The notes under the pieces: model-generated
Databases searched by the model: none
What the model was told of the DNA's origin: nothing
The model's input: only the letters and a program-made list of their open reading frames with translations
Source: Nonomuraea jiangxiensis
GTDB taxonomy: Bacteria > Actinomycetota > Actinomycetes > Streptosporangiales > Streptosporangiaceae
Length of the DNA: 64,000 bases
Assembly: GCF_900099965.1 (NCBI RefSeq)
Contig: NZ_FNDJ01000015.1
Span: 1-64,000, forward strand
Direction of reading: 5' to 3'
Position numbers and translations under genes: made by a program
Part shown: positions 42,891 through 51,899 of the stretch, in pieces
Layout: each line of letters starts with the position of its first letter
Numbering within the stretch: position 1 is the stretch's first letter

Positions 42891-44750
42891 GTGAAATTAC
42901 CGCCCGACGATCCGACCACCTCCTCCTTCACCGGTTACACCCGCGAGCACTGGCTCGCGGCGGCCGACGCGCTGCTGGAGGCCGTGGTGCCGTACGCGGC
43001 GCCGGGGTTCGCGCAGATCCGGCTGCCGGGTCCGGCGAGCGCGTCGGGGCCCGTACTGGACGGCCTGGAGGGCTTCGCCCGCACGTTCCTGCTGGCCGCC
43101 TTCCGCGGCCGGGACGACCTGCTCGAACGCTACGCGCGGGGCCTGGACACGGGGACCGACCCGAACTCGCCGTACGCCTGGCCCGCGATCACCGACAACT
43201 CCCAGCAGATCGTCGAGGCCGCCTCCGTCGCGCTGGCCCTGCACGAGAGCGGCCTGTACACCCACCTGTCCCCGGCCGTCCAGGAGCGGGTGGCCGGCTG
43301 GCTGGGCGGGATCAGCGGCAAGCGGGCCTGGCCGTGCAACTGGGTGCTGTTCAAGGTGATCGTCCAGCAGTTCCTGGCCAACGTCGGCGCGCCGCACCGG
43401 CCCGACGAGATCGAGGAGGCCCTGGCGCAGGTCGAGGGCTGGTACGTCGGCGACGGCTGGTACAACGACGGCGACGGCCAGAACTACGACTACTACTGCG
43501 GCTGGGCCATGCACCTGTACACGCTGTGGTACACGCGCATGTCGGGCGCCCCCGCGGACGTCTACCGTGAGCGGCTGCGTGCGTTCCTGGCCGGTTACCA
43601 GCACTTCTTCGGCTCCGACGGCGCGCCGGTGCACCAGGGGCGGTCGCTGACGTACCGGTTCGCCGCGGCGACCCCGCTGTGGCTGGGCGAGATCTTCGAC
43701 GCCACGCCGCTCTCGCCCGGCACCACCCGGCGCCTGGCCAGCGGCACCCTGCGGCACTTCCTCGACCGTGGCGCCGTGGGGCCCGACGGGCTGCTCAGCC
43801 TGGGCTGGCACGGCCCGTACCTGCCGGTCACCCAGCCGTACTCGGGACCGGGCTCGCCGTACTGGGCCAGCAAGGGCTTCCTCGGGCTGCTGCTGCCCGC
43901 CGACCATCCCGTGTGGACCGCCGCCGAGGAGCCCGCCCCGGTGGACACGGCCGACCAGGTGGTGGCGCTGCCCGCGCCCGGCTGGCTGCTGCACTCGACC
44001 CGGCGCGACGGCATCGTACGGCTGCTCAACCACGGCAGCGACCGCCTCCCGCAGCCCCCGGCCCCCATCCACGACGACCCCCACTACGCCCGCCTCGCCT
44101 ACGCCACCCACGCCGCCCCCGTCGTGGACGGCCCTGGCCCCTGGACACCCCGCCGCGCCCCGGAGCCGACCGGCACGACGGCCGCCGCGGAAGCGGCGGA
44201 CGTGGGTGCGATCGACAACCGGGTCACCGTGATCGCGCCGGACGGGACCGCGAGCAGGCGCGGACGCATCCAGCGCATCGCCGTGACCGACCGTTTCGCC
44301 GCCTCCCGCGCCACCGACGACGCGCTGCCCGCCACCGTGGAGAGCGCCTCCATCGTGTACGGCCCGCACGAGATCCGGGTGCACCGCGTCACCGCCCCCG
44401 CCGGGCACACGGTGCGCGAGGGCGGATACGCCGTGCCCGGCGACGGCCCCGCCACCGCCATCACCCCGCTGCACGGCTGGCTCCGCACAGGCGTGTCCAC
44501 GGCGGACACCGCCTTCGGCCCGGACGCGCGCACGCCCTACCTGGAGACCGACCACCCGGGCGGCACGATGCTGCTGGCCGGCGTCGTCACCCTCGGCCAC
44601 GGCACGCTCACCTGCGACCTGCGGGCCGACGCCGACGGCTGCGCAATCACGTTCCCCGACGGCGAACGGGTCGAGATCCGCCTCGGCGACCATCCCCGCT
44701 ACACCCGCCAGGCCCCCGACGGCACCACCGTCACCTGGGAGCCGGCCTGA
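42891..44750 (+). CDS. DUF2264 domain protein
   Basis: The 619-residue protein is a DUF2264 member: an N-terminal (alpha/alpha)6-type helical domain (GYTREHWLAAADALLEAVVP, DNSQQIVEAASVALAL, YNDGDGQNYDYYCGWAMHLY, PYWASKGFLGLLLPADHPVW) and a C-terminal beta-rich domain from about 400. The fold resembles heparinase or unsaturated-uronyl hydrolases, so a role in polysaccharide degradation is likely and suits the upstream secreted polysaccharidases. No signal peptide is present, so it acts in the cytosol. GTG 42891 has GGGGGAG at good spacing. The exact activity is unknown. Confidence 0.88.
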   Translation: MKLPPDDPTTSSFTGYTREHWLAAADALLEAVVPYAAPGFAQIRLPGPASASGPVLDGLEGFARTFLLAAFRGRDDLLERYARGLDTGTDPNSPYAWPAITDNSQQIVEAASVALALHESGLYTHLSPAVQERVAGWLGGISGKRAWPCNWVLFKVIVQQFLANVGAPHRPDEIEEALAQVEGWYVGDGWYNDGDGQNYDYYCGWAMHLYTLWYTRMSGAPADVYRERLRAFLAGYQHFFGSDGAPVHQGRSLTYRFAAATPLWLGEIFDATPLSPGTTRRLASGTLRHFLDRGAVGPDGLLSLGWHGPYLPVTQPYSGPGSPYWASKGFLGLLLPADHPVWTAAEEPAPVDTADQVVALPAPGWLLHSTRRDGIVRLLNHGSDRLPQPPAPIHDDPHYARLAYATHAAPVVDGPGPWTPRRAPEPTGTTAAAEAADVGAIDNRVTVIAPDGTASRRGRIQRIAVTDRFAASRATDDALPATVESASIVYGPHEIRVHRVTAPAGHTVREGGYAVPGDGPATAITPLHGWLRTGVSTADTAFGPDARTPYLETDHPGGTMLLAGVVTLGHGTLTCDLRADADGCAITFPDGERVEIRLGDHPRYTRQAPDGTTVTWEPA

Positions 44751-44921
44751 CGAGGTGCGGGCCGGCCGGGGCAATGCCGGGGAAAGAGTTGGCCAAGCTT
44801 TCCTGCCGGGTGCCCTGGCGGGTTTCGGGCCGCGAGCGACCTGGCGTTCCCGCTAGTGATACGCGGGTTGGTGGGTAGGGCTCCCTTGAAAGGTCATCCG
44901 ATCCTGCTCGGGGAGGAAGAG

Positions 44922-45356
44922 ATGAGCACATCAGGAGTCGGCAAGACCGTTCAGGACGTGATGCACGAGGGCGCGCAGTGCGTCGGTGAGAACGACACCC
45001 TGCGTACCGCGGCGCAGATGATGCGTGACATGTCGGTCGGCGCGTTGCCGATCTGTGGCCAGGACGACCGGCTGAAGGGCATCATCACCGACCGCGACAT
45101 CGTGATCAAGTGCTGTGCCGAGGGCCATGACCTCGACCAGATCACGGCGGGCGAGTTCGCCCGCGGGCTGGTGTGGGTGGAGGCCGGCAGCAGCGTCGAG
45201 GAGGCGCTGGAGAAGATGGAGCAGCACCAGATCAAGCGGCTGCCCGTGATCGACAACCACCGCCTGGTGGGCATGATCACCGAGGCCGACCTGGCGAAGG
45301 AGCTGCCCGACAGCAAGCTCGCCGAGTTCGTGCACCGCGTCTACGCGGCCGCCTGA
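44922..45356 (+). CDS. CBS-domain pair protein
   Basis: The 144-residue protein consists of two CBS domains (Bateman module): VQDVMHEGAQCVGENDTLRT to GIITDRDIVI, then LVWVEAGSSVEEALEKMEQ to LVGMITEADLAKEL. Such stand-alone proteins bind adenine nucleotides and are common in actinomycete stress or dormancy clusters. A strong GGGGAGGA site precedes ATG 44922, and the frame further upstream is not conserved-looking. The gene lies upstream of two other small stress-type genes and could share their regulation. Confidence 0.9.
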   Translation: MSTSGVGKTVQDVMHEGAQCVGENDTLRTAAQMMRDMSVGALPICGQDDRLKGIITDRDIVIKCCAEGHDLDQITAGEFARGLVWVEAGSSVEEALEKMEQHQIKRLPVIDNHRLVGMITEADLAKELPDSKLAEFVHRVYAAA

Positions 45357-45454
45357 CGCGGACGTCCGCACGCGGCCGGCGTGCGCGGGGCGCCCGGCAG
45401 GGGTCCCCGCGCGCGCCGGTCCGCGGCGGAGTGCGAGACCTGGGGGACGCAGAG

Positions 45455-45733
45455 ATGCCGGATCCAGCATTCGCCCATGAGATGCGACAGGTCCTCGACG
45501 AGGTGTACCGCGATCAGGACAGGGCCCCCGTACGGGAGATCTACGGCCGCGCGTCGGCGCGCACACGCCTGACGGCGGACATGCTCGCGCACCTCAACGA
45601 GATCCCGGAGGGCGACTACACGCGGCGGGAGATGGTCGAGGAGATCAACAAGGTCATCCAGCGCCGGGGTGAGCAGGACAGCCTGGGCCTGCTCGACGTG
45701 CCCCCGCGGATCGAGGCCGTGGAGGACACCTGA
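45455..45733 (+). CDS. Small conserved-looking protein of unknown function
   Basis: The 92-residue charged helical protein (FAHEMRQVLDEVYRDQDRAP, ADMLAHLNEIPEGDYTRREM, EEINKVIQRRGEQDSLGLLD) has GGGGGA 8 bp before ATG 45455 and strong actinomycete codon bias. I do not recognise a family. The DMLAHLNEIPEGDY segment resembles small proteins in DUF2795-type stress genes only loosely. It lies between a CBS protein and an SPW-repeat protein, both stress associated. Confidence 0.6.
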   Translation: MPDPAFAHEMRQVLDEVYRDQDRAPVREIYGRASARTRLTADMLAHLNEIPEGDYTRREMVEEINKVIQRRGEQDSLGLLDVPPRIEAVEDT

Positions 45734-45861
45734 CCCCGGCGGCAGCGAATTCGTCGAGTAAACAAATGGTAGCAAATGGTATTGACGCAGGCTGTCAGGG
45801 TAGGGACACGCGCGCCGACGGGAAAAAGTCCCGTCATTTCGATGGGGGAGGTGGCGTCGAC

Positions 45862-46278
45862 ATGACCCACCAGATGGAGCAGCATCCCGACATCATCCGC
45901 ATGCGCGAGAGGTACGAGGTAGCCGCGGCGAAACCGGCGGTACAGGTCGCGGACGGGCTGACCCTGCTGGCCGGACTGTTCCTGGCCGCGTCGCCGTGGA
46001 TCGTGGGATTCACCGGTCACAGCGGGCTCACCGGGAACAACGTGATCACCGGCCTCACCGTGGCGCTGCTGGCGCTGGCCTTCAGCTCCGCCTTCGGCCG
46101 TACGTACGGCCTGGCCTGGACGGCACCGCTCATCGGGCTCTGGACGATCGTGGCGCCGTGGGTGATCCGGGGGGAGACCGCGACCACCGCGACGGTCGTC
46201 AGCAACGTGGTCGTCGGCGCGATCATCGCCATCCTGGGGTTCGTCACCATGAGCATGGCCATGACGAAAATGCGGTGA
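45862..46278 (+). CDS. SPW-repeat membrane protein
   Basis: The 138-residue protein has four hydrophobic helices with two SPW-type repeats: LLAGLFLAASPWIVGFTGHS and LIGLWTIVAPWVIRGE, the second having APW. The family consists of small integral membrane proteins of unknown function, common in actinomycetes and often in stress-induced loci. GGGGGAGG precedes ATG 45862. A hairpin terminator follows the stop directly. Confidence 0.88.
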   Translation: MTHQMEQHPDIIRMRERYEVAAAKPAVQVADGLTLLAGLFLAASPWIVGFTGHSGLTGNNVITGLTVALLALAFSSAFGRTYGLAWTAPLIGLWTIVAPWVIRGETATTATVVSNVVVGAIIAILGFVTMSMAMTKMR

Positions 46279-46283
46279 AAGCG

Positions 46284-46315
46284 GCTCCGGGCCGGACACC
46301 CATCCGGCCCGGAGC
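46284..46315. terminator. Bidirectional terminator
   Basis: A perfect 13-bp stem (gctccgggccgga/tccggcccggagc) with a 6-base loop lies between the SPW gene and the convergent ABC permease gene, ending 26 bp before the latter's stop. Confidence 0.8.
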
Positions 46316-46341
46316 GGGGGTGAGGGACCGCACCCCCGTCG

Positions 46342-47181
46342 TCAGCCCTTGAGCCCGCTGAACGACATGGTCGCCACGAACTGCCGCTGCGCCACCACGA
46401 AGGCGATGATGAGCGGCATGGTGGCGACCACGTTCCCCGCCATGAGCAGCGACCACTGGGTGTGCCTGGTGCCCTGGAAGTTGGCCAGCCCCAGCTGGAT
46501 CGTGTAGAGCTGGTCGTTGCTGATCGCGATCAGCGGCCAGATCAGGTCGTTCCACGAGCCCAGCAGGGTGAACACGGTGAGCGTGGCCAGCGCGGGCCTG
46601 GCCAGCGGCAATACGACCCTCCAGAACACCCCGAACGGCGAGCAGCCGTCGATGCGGGCCGCGTCCTCCAGTTCGGCGGGCAGCGAGAGGAAGAACTGCC
46701 GCATCAGGAAGATCCCGAACGCCGAGGCCAGCCAGGGGACGAAGGCCGCGGCCAGCGTGTCGATCAGGCCGATCCGGCTGAACAGGACGTACGTCGGGAT
46801 CATCAGCAGCTGCGTCGGGATCATGATGGTCGCCAGGATCACCATGAACCCGGCGCCTCTGCCGAAGAACTTCAGCCGGGCGAAGCCGTACCCGGCCATC
46901 GAGCAGAGCAGCAGGTGCGAGAGCACGGCGATGGCGGACACGATGACGGTGTTCAGCAGCCAGCGCAGCGCCGAGGACTGCGCGAACAGGTCGGCGAACC
47001 CGCTCAGGACCAGCCGGCTCGGGATGAACCGGGGAGGGAACCGGTTGATGTCGCTGTCCGGCATGAACGCCGTCAGCACCATCTGCACCAGCGGCAGCGC
47101 GAACAGCAGGGCCAGCGGCATCAGCAGCAGGTGCCAGGGACTGAACGGCAGGCGCCGGATCCACGTGGGCGGGCGGGTCAT
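46342..47181 (-). CDS. Carbohydrate ABC transporter permease (MalG type)
   Basis: This 279-residue inner-membrane permease has about six helices and the EAA loop that docks the ATPase (PAELEDAARIDGCSPFGVFW). It is the MalG-like partner of the permease encoded upstream, with which it overlaps (stop and start share TGATG at 47181). Together with the binding protein it imports a sugar. No ATPase gene is in the window, as is usual for actinomycetes that use a shared MsiK-type ATPase. Context with GH4 enzymes and a PfkB kinase suggests an alpha-galactoside or related substrate. Confidence 0.93.
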   Translation of the reverse strand: MTRPPTWIRRLPFSPWHLLLMPLALLFALPLVQMVLTAFMPDSDINRFPPRFIPSRLVLSGFADLFAQSSALRWLLNTVIVSAIAVLSHLLLCSMAGYGFARLKFFGRGAGFMVILATIMIPTQLLMIPTYVLFSRIGLIDTLAAAFVPWLASAFGIFLMRQFFLSLPAELEDAARIDGCSPFGVFWRVVLPLARPALATLTVFTLLGSWNDLIWPLIAISNDQLYTIQLGLANFQGTRHTQWSLLMAGNVVATMPLIIAFVVAQRQFVATMSFSGLKG

Positions 47182-48119
47182 CAGAAGGCCTCGATCTTGC
47201 TGCGCCGGGAGTAGAGGATCATCCCGGCGGTGATGAGCAGGGTCACGGCGAACAGCCCGTAGGCCACGGCCGAGCCGTAGCCGAACTTGGACAGCTCGAA
47301 GGCCTGGCTGTAGACGTAGTACACGATGGTCTGGGTCGCCCCCAGCGGGCCGCCCCTGGTGGTGGTGAAGACCAGGTCGAAGAGCTGCAGGGCGGTGATC
47401 GTCTGCCAGATGGCGGTGAACACCGTGACCGGGCCCAGCTGCGGCAGCGTGACGTGCCGGAACACCTGGCGGTTGTTCGCGCCGTCGATGCGCGCCGCCT
47501 CGACGACGTCCTTGGGGATGTCCTGCAGCGCGGCCAGGTACACCACGACGGAGAAGCCGACCTGGCCCCACAGCGCGATCAGGCAGATCACCAGCAACGC
47601 CTGCGACTGGCTCTCCAGGAACTGCTGCTGCGGCAGGCCGAGCACGCGCAGCGCGCTGTTGGCCGCGCCGTACTGCGGGTTGAAGACGAAGTTGGCCAGG
47701 ATGCCGGTGGCCGCCGCCGAGGCCACGAACGGGATGAAGATACACGTACGGTAGAAGCCGACCAGCCGGATCGGCCGGTTCAGCGCGACCGCGATGAGCA
47801 TCCCGAGGAAGATCGACGCCGGTACGAACAGCACCGTGAAGACGACCGTGTGCCTGACCGCCGCGAAGAGGTCCGGGTCCTGGGCCATGAGCTGGTAGTT
47901 CAGCCAGCCGATGGGCTTGGCGGGCGAGATCCCGTTCCACTTCTGGCGCGAGATGAGGAACGCCCAGACCGCCGGGAAGATCGACAGGCCGATGATGAGC
48001 GCGGTGGCGGGACCGGCGAACCCCCAGCCGACCAGGCTGCGGCTCAGCCACCGCGCCCGGCCGGCGGAGAGCGCCACCCGGCGGGTGGCCGGGTGGCGCC
48101 CGGCGAAGAGCAGCGACAT
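47181..48119 (-). CDS. Carbohydrate ABC transporter permease (MalF type)
   Basis: The 312-residue permease has six helices and the EAA motif IPKDVVEAARIDGANNRQVF. It is the MalF-like half of the importer (YRTCIFIPFVASAAATGILA, FDLVFTTTRGGPLGATQTIV are family-typical). ATG 48119 is 2 bp after the binding-protein stop, and its own stop overlaps the MalG-type start, so the three genes form one operon read leftward from the divergent promoter at about 49.45 kb. Confidence 0.93.
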   Translation of the reverse strand: MSLLFAGRHPATRRVALSAGRARWLSRSLVGWGFAGPATALIIGLSIFPAVWAFLISRQKWNGISPAKPIGWLNYQLMAQDPDLFAAVRHTVVFTVLFVPASIFLGMLIAVALNRPIRLVGFYRTCIFIPFVASAAATGILANFVFNPQYGAANSALRVLGLPQQQFLESQSQALLVICLIALWGQVGFSVVVYLAALQDIPKDVVEAARIDGANNRQVFRHVTLPQLGPVTVFTAIWQTITALQLFDLVFTTTRGGPLGATQTIVYYVYSQAFELSKFGYGSAVAYGLFAVTLLITAGMILYSRRSKIEAF

Positions 48120-48121
48120 GG

Positions 48122-49420
48122 TCAACCCCCGGCCAGCGCCTGGCGGGACTTGGTCGCCGCTTCGTCCAGGGCGGCCTGGGGAGTGGCCGCGCCCTGCAGC
48201 GCCTTGGCGATGGCCTCGCCAACGTATCTCGACATTTCCGGGTATCCGCTGACCGTGGGCCGCGCCTGCTTGGCGTTGTCCAGGTTGGCGACCAGCTTCT
48301 CCGCACCCGGGTAGGTCTTCACGTACTCCTCGTAGGCGGGCAGCGACTTCTCCGAGGCGCGCAGCGGCAGGTTGCCCTGGACCAGGTTCCACTTGGCGTC
48401 GCCCTCGGCCGAGGTGAGCCACTTGACCAGCTCGTAGGACCAGTAGGCCTTGTTGGCGTCACCGTTGTCGAACAGGGCCCACAGGTCCGGGCCTGACACC
48501 GTCTGGTGGTCGCCGTTGGTGCCGGGCAGCATGGTGACCCCGTACTTCGTCTTCTTCTGCTTGAGCTGGAGGAGCTCCCACGGGCCCGAGATGATCATGC
48601 CGATCCGGCCGTCCTCGAACAACGCCGGGTAACGCTGGTCGGTCTGGTCGAGGTAGACGCTCTTGTCGTCGATCGTCATGGCCCGCAGGAACTCCAGCGC
48701 CGCCACCCCCTGCGGGGAGTTGAACGCGGCCTGCTTCTGGTCGGCCGACAGGATGGCGCCGCCGCGCTGCCAGAGCAGCGGCCACAGGTGCCAGGTGGTG
48801 TCCTCGGTGCCGCTCACCGAGTAGGCGGTGCCGTAGATCTTCTCCGCCGGGTCGGTCAGCTTCTTCGCCGCGGCCCTGAAGTCGTCCCAGGTCCAGTCGT
48901 CGGTCGGGTACGGCACCTTCCTGGCGTCGAACACGGACTTGTTGTAGAGGAGCGCGAGGTTGTCCACGATCGCGGGGAAGCCGATGACCTGGCCGTTCGG
49001 GGTGACGGTGGTACGGGCGGCCGCGGGGAACTCCTCCCACTTGACGGCGGGGTCCTTGACCTTGTCCGTGATGTCGAGGGTCTTGCCGGACTCCTGGAGC
49101 TGCGAGGCCCAACTCCCGAAAGCGTACGAAATATCCGGATAAACCCCGCTGGCGAAGCCCGCCGACAGCTTCTGCAGCAGATCGTCGGTGGTGGACGCGC
49201 CCGAGGAGACGTCAATGGTGACGTTGGGATGCGCCCGGGTGAACTCGGCGGCCAGTCCTTCCAAGATCTTCTCGGCGTCGGTGGTCTGGCCCGTCCACCA
49301 GGTGAGCTGCACCTTCGCCTGAGGGTCCACCGTCTTGGCGCCCTGTTCCGGCGATCCCCCGCAGCTGGAGACCGCCAAAGTGATCGCGGCGACCAGTGCT
49401 GTCACGGTTGTTCTTCGCAC
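48122..49420 (-). CDS. Sugar ABC transporter solute-binding lipoprotein
   Basis: The 432-residue family 1 extracellular solute-binding protein has a lipoprotein signal (TALVAAITLAVSSC, Cys20). The mature domain contains QLTWWTGQTTDAEKILEGL, a typical opening, and the hinge-region motif FEDGRIGMIISGPWELLQL. It captures the sugar outside the membrane for the two permeases downstream. GTG 49420 is preceded by GGGAGGAG. The promoter is divergent from the PfkB-GH4 operon, and both share a TTGACAA element. Confidence 0.93.
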   Translation of the reverse strand: MRRTTVTALVAAITLAVSSCGGSPEQGAKTVDPQAKVQLTWWTGQTTDAEKILEGLAAEFTRAHPNVTIDVSSGASTTDDLLQKLSAGFASGVYPDISYAFGSWASQLQESGKTLDITDKVKDPAVKWEEFPAAARTTVTPNGQVIGFPAIVDNLALLYNKSVFDARKVPYPTDDWTWDDFRAAAKKLTDPAEKIYGTAYSVSGTEDTTWHLWPLLWQRGGAILSADQKQAAFNSPQGVAALEFLRAMTIDDKSVYLDQTDQRYPALFEDGRIGMIISGPWELLQLKQKKTKYGVTMLPGTNGDHQTVSGPDLWALFDNGDANKAYWSYELVKWLTSAEGDAKWNLVQGNLPLRASEKSLPAYEEYVKTYPGAEKLVANLDNAKQARPTVSGYPEMSRYVGEAIAKALQGAATPQAALDEAATKSRQALAGG

Positions 49421-49442
49421 TGTGGATGCTCCTCCCGGATGT

Positions 49443-49536
49443 TGGAGCCAATCATGGTTGCTTTCGAAGTCTTGTCAATACCTTCGATGAATCGCAAGGG
49501 TTGACAACGTTTCACAAAGCCTGGGACTGTGCCGTG
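49443..49536. promoter_or_regulatory. Divergent promoter region of the sugar locus
   Basis: Leftward, TTGACA (49478-49473) lies 17 bp from ATGATT (49455-49450). Rightward, TTGACA (49501-49506) lies 18 bp from GACTGT (49525-49530), putting the start point close to the GTG of the PfkB gene, so that transcript may be leaderless. Both -35 regions extend into the same pattern TTGACAAnnnTTCnnAA, in opposite orientation, which could be operators for the DeoR regulator at 51900. Confidence 0.5.
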
Positions 49537-50586
49537 GTGTCCAGAACGACGTTCGATCTTCTTGTCGTGGGCGACGCCAATCCGGACGTGATCGTGTCGG
49601 GTTCGCCTCGTCATCCCGCGTTCGGCCAGCACGAACAGCTCGTGCCCGCGGCCGGGCTGGTGCTGGGCGGCTCGGGTGCGATCACCGCGTACGGGGCCGC
49701 CAGGCTCGGGTTGCGCACCGCGTTCGTGGGACGGGTGGGGGACGACCCCGCCGGAGCCTTCGTCCTGGACTGCCTGCGAAGCGGAGGCGTGGACGTGTCC
49801 GGCTGCGTCGTCGATCCCGGCGCGCCCACCGCCATGACGGTGGTGCTGGTGGACGGCGACGACCGGGCCATCCTCACCGCCCCGGGCTGCCTCGACCGGC
49901 TCGCGGCGGCGGACGTGCCACCGGGGCTGATCGAGCGGACCGCGCACGTTCACGTCTCGTCGTACTTCCTGCAGCCGCTGCTGGCCGCCGGGCTGCCAGG
50001 ACTGTTCGGCCTGGCGCGGGCCGCGGGCGCGTCCACCTCGCTCGACACCAACGACGACCCGGCGGGCCGGTGGGCGGGGCTGGACGAGGCGCTCCCCGTC
50101 ACCGACGTGCTCCTCCCCAACGAGTCCGAGGCCCTGTCCATCGCGGCGTCCGTCTCGGCTCCCACCTCCGCGACCGCTCCGGCTCCCGCGTCCGGGACCG
50201 GTCCGGCTCCCGCGTCCAAGACCGGTCCGGCCGGCTCCCCGGCGGAGACCTCGGATGCCGTCTCGGATGCCGTCTCGGAGGCCGCGGGTCTGGAGCAGGC
50301 CGTGCGTGCGCTGGCCGCCATGGGGACGTTGCCCGTGGTCAAGCGCGGCGGGCGGGGCGCGCTCGCCTTCGCCGACGGCGAGTTCATCGAGACGCCCGCC
50401 CGGCCCGCGACCGTGGTCGACGCCGTCGGCGCGGGCGACAGCTTCAACGCCGGGCTGCTGGCCGCGCTGCTGCGCGGTCTCCCGCTCCGGCGCAGCCTCG
50501 CCGTGGCCGTGGCCTGCGGCACCCTTTCCACCCGCGCCGCGGGGGGCACCGCGGCGCAGCCCACCTGGGAGGAAGCAACCAGATGA
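49537..50586 (+). CDS. PfkB-family carbohydrate kinase
   Basis: The 349-residue kinase has the PfkB N-terminal part FDLLVVGDANPDVIVSG, the glycine pair LVLGGSGAITAYGAARLG and the catalytic motif DAVGAGDSFNAGLLAALL with the base Asp. It phosphorylates a sugar or nucleoside, here probably the monosaccharide or glycoside imported by the adjacent ABC system. An Ala/Pro/Ser-rich insert encoded by short repeats (about 205-250) interrupts the fold between strands. Either GTG 49534 or 49537 starts it. The stop overlaps the GH4 start as ATGA. Confidence 0.9.
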   Translation: MSRTTFDLLVVGDANPDVIVSGSPRHPAFGQHEQLVPAAGLVLGGSGAITAYGAARLGLRTAFVGRVGDDPAGAFVLDCLRSGGVDVSGCVVDPGAPTAMTVVLVDGDDRAILTAPGCLDRLAAADVPPGLIERTAHVHVSSYFLQPLLAAGLPGLFGLARAAGASTSLDTNDDPAGRWAGLDEALPVTDVLLPNESEALSIAASVSAPTSATAPAPASGTGPAPASKTGPAGSPAETSDAVSDAVSEAAGLEQAVRALAAMGTLPVVKRGGRGALAFADGEFIETPARPATVVDAVGAGDSFNAGLLAALLRGLPLRRSLAVAVACGTLSTRAAGGTAAQPTWEEATR

Positions 50587-51851
50587 AGAAGATCGTGTTC
50601 GTCGGGGCGGGAAGCGTCGTCTTCACCCAGGGCCTGCTCGCCGACCTGGTGAAATTTCCGGAACTGCACGGCACACACATCGCCCTGCACGACATCGACG
50701 CCGAACGCCTCCAGGTGGCCGAGGCCGTGGCCCGCCGCATCACGAACGGCGCGGCCACCGTCACCGCCCACCTCGACCGGCGCGCGGCGCTCGACGGGGC
50801 CGACTTCGTGATCAACATGGTCCAGGTCGGCGGCTACGACGCCACCGTCACCGACTTCGAGATCCCCGCCAGATACGGCCTGCGCCAGACCATCGCCGAC
50901 ACCATCGGCGTCGGCGGCGTGTTCCGCGCCCTGCGCACGTTCCCCCTGCTGGACGCGCTGGCCGCGGACATCGCCGCCGTGTGCCCCGACACGCTGCTGC
51001 TCAACTACACCAACCCGATGGCCATGAACGTCTGGTACCTGTCCGGCAAGGTCAGGAACGTCGTCGGCCTCTGCCACTCGGTCTACTGGACCATGCGGGG
51101 GCTCGCCGAACTGGTGTCGGTGCCGTACGAGGAGATCTCCTACGTCGCGGCAGGGGTGAACCACCAGGCGTGGGTGCTGCGCTTCGAGCGCGACGGAGAG
51201 GACCTCTATCCGCGCCTCGACGCCGACGACCCCGAGCTGCGGCGGCGGGTGCGGATCGACATGTACCGGCGGCTCGGCTACTACCCGACGGAGACGAGTG
51301 AGCACTCGGCCGAGTACGTCCCCTGGCTGATGCACCACGACGCCGAGCTCGACCGGCTGCGCATCCCGGTGGGGGAGTACCTGCGGGTCAGCGAGCAGAA
51401 CCTGCGCCAGTACGAGCTCACCCGCGACCTCGTACGGAACGGCGGCGAACTCGACCTCGCCGGCACCGACGAGTACGCCCCGCAGATCATCCACAGCATC
51501 GTCACCGGCACGCCCCGGGTCGTCTACGGCAACGTCGTCAACGACGGGCTGATCTCGAACCTGCCGCCCGGCTGCGTGGTGGAGGTCCCCTGCGCGGTGG
51601 ACGCCACCGGCGTGCGCCCCACCGCGATCGGTGCCCTGCCCCCGCAGTGCGCGGCGCTGAACCGGAGCTACGTGAGCGTCAACGAGCTGACGGTGCGCGC
51701 GGCGCTCGAAGGCCGGCCCGAGCATGTCAGGCACGCCCTGATGGTCGACCCGAACACCGCCGCGTCGCTCCCGCTGGAGGACATCTGGCGGCTGGCCGAC
51801 GACCTGACGCGCGCCCACGGCGACCTGCTCCCCGAGTCCCTCAGACTCTGA
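50583..51851 (+). CDS. GH4 family glycosidase, alpha-galactosidase-like (first copy)
   Basis: The 422-residue NAD- and metal-dependent GH4 glycosidase has a Rossmann start KIVFVGAGSVVFTQGLLADL, NYTNPMAMNVW, the metal-binding GLCHS and GVNHQ, and SEHSAEYVPWL near the middle. These match the alpha-galactosidase (MelA/AglA) branch. Cytosolic hydrolysis of the imported disaccharide would follow uptake by the divergent ABC system. It is translationally coupled to the PfkB gene (4-bp overlap). The precise substrate is inferred from motif and context. Confidence 0.9.
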   Translation: MKKIVFVGAGSVVFTQGLLADLVKFPELHGTHIALHDIDAERLQVAEAVARRITNGAATVTAHLDRRAALDGADFVINMVQVGGYDATVTDFEIPARYGLRQTIADTIGVGGVFRALRTFPLLDALAADIAAVCPDTLLLNYTNPMAMNVWYLSGKVRNVVGLCHSVYWTMRGLAELVSVPYEEISYVAAGVNHQAWVLRFERDGEDLYPRLDADDPELRRRVRIDMYRRLGYYPTETSEHSAEYVPWLMHHDAELDRLRIPVGEYLRVSEQNLRQYELTRDLVRNGGELDLAGTDEYAPQIIHSIVTGTPRVVYGNVVNDGLISNLPPGCVVEVPCAVDATGVRPTAIGALPPQCAALNRSYVSVNELTVRAALEGRPEHVRHALMVDPNTAASLPLEDIWRLADDLTRAHGDLLPESLRL

Positions 51852-51899
51852 CGCCACCGCCGAACGGACGTCCGCGACCCCGGGTGGCGCCGGGGCCGG

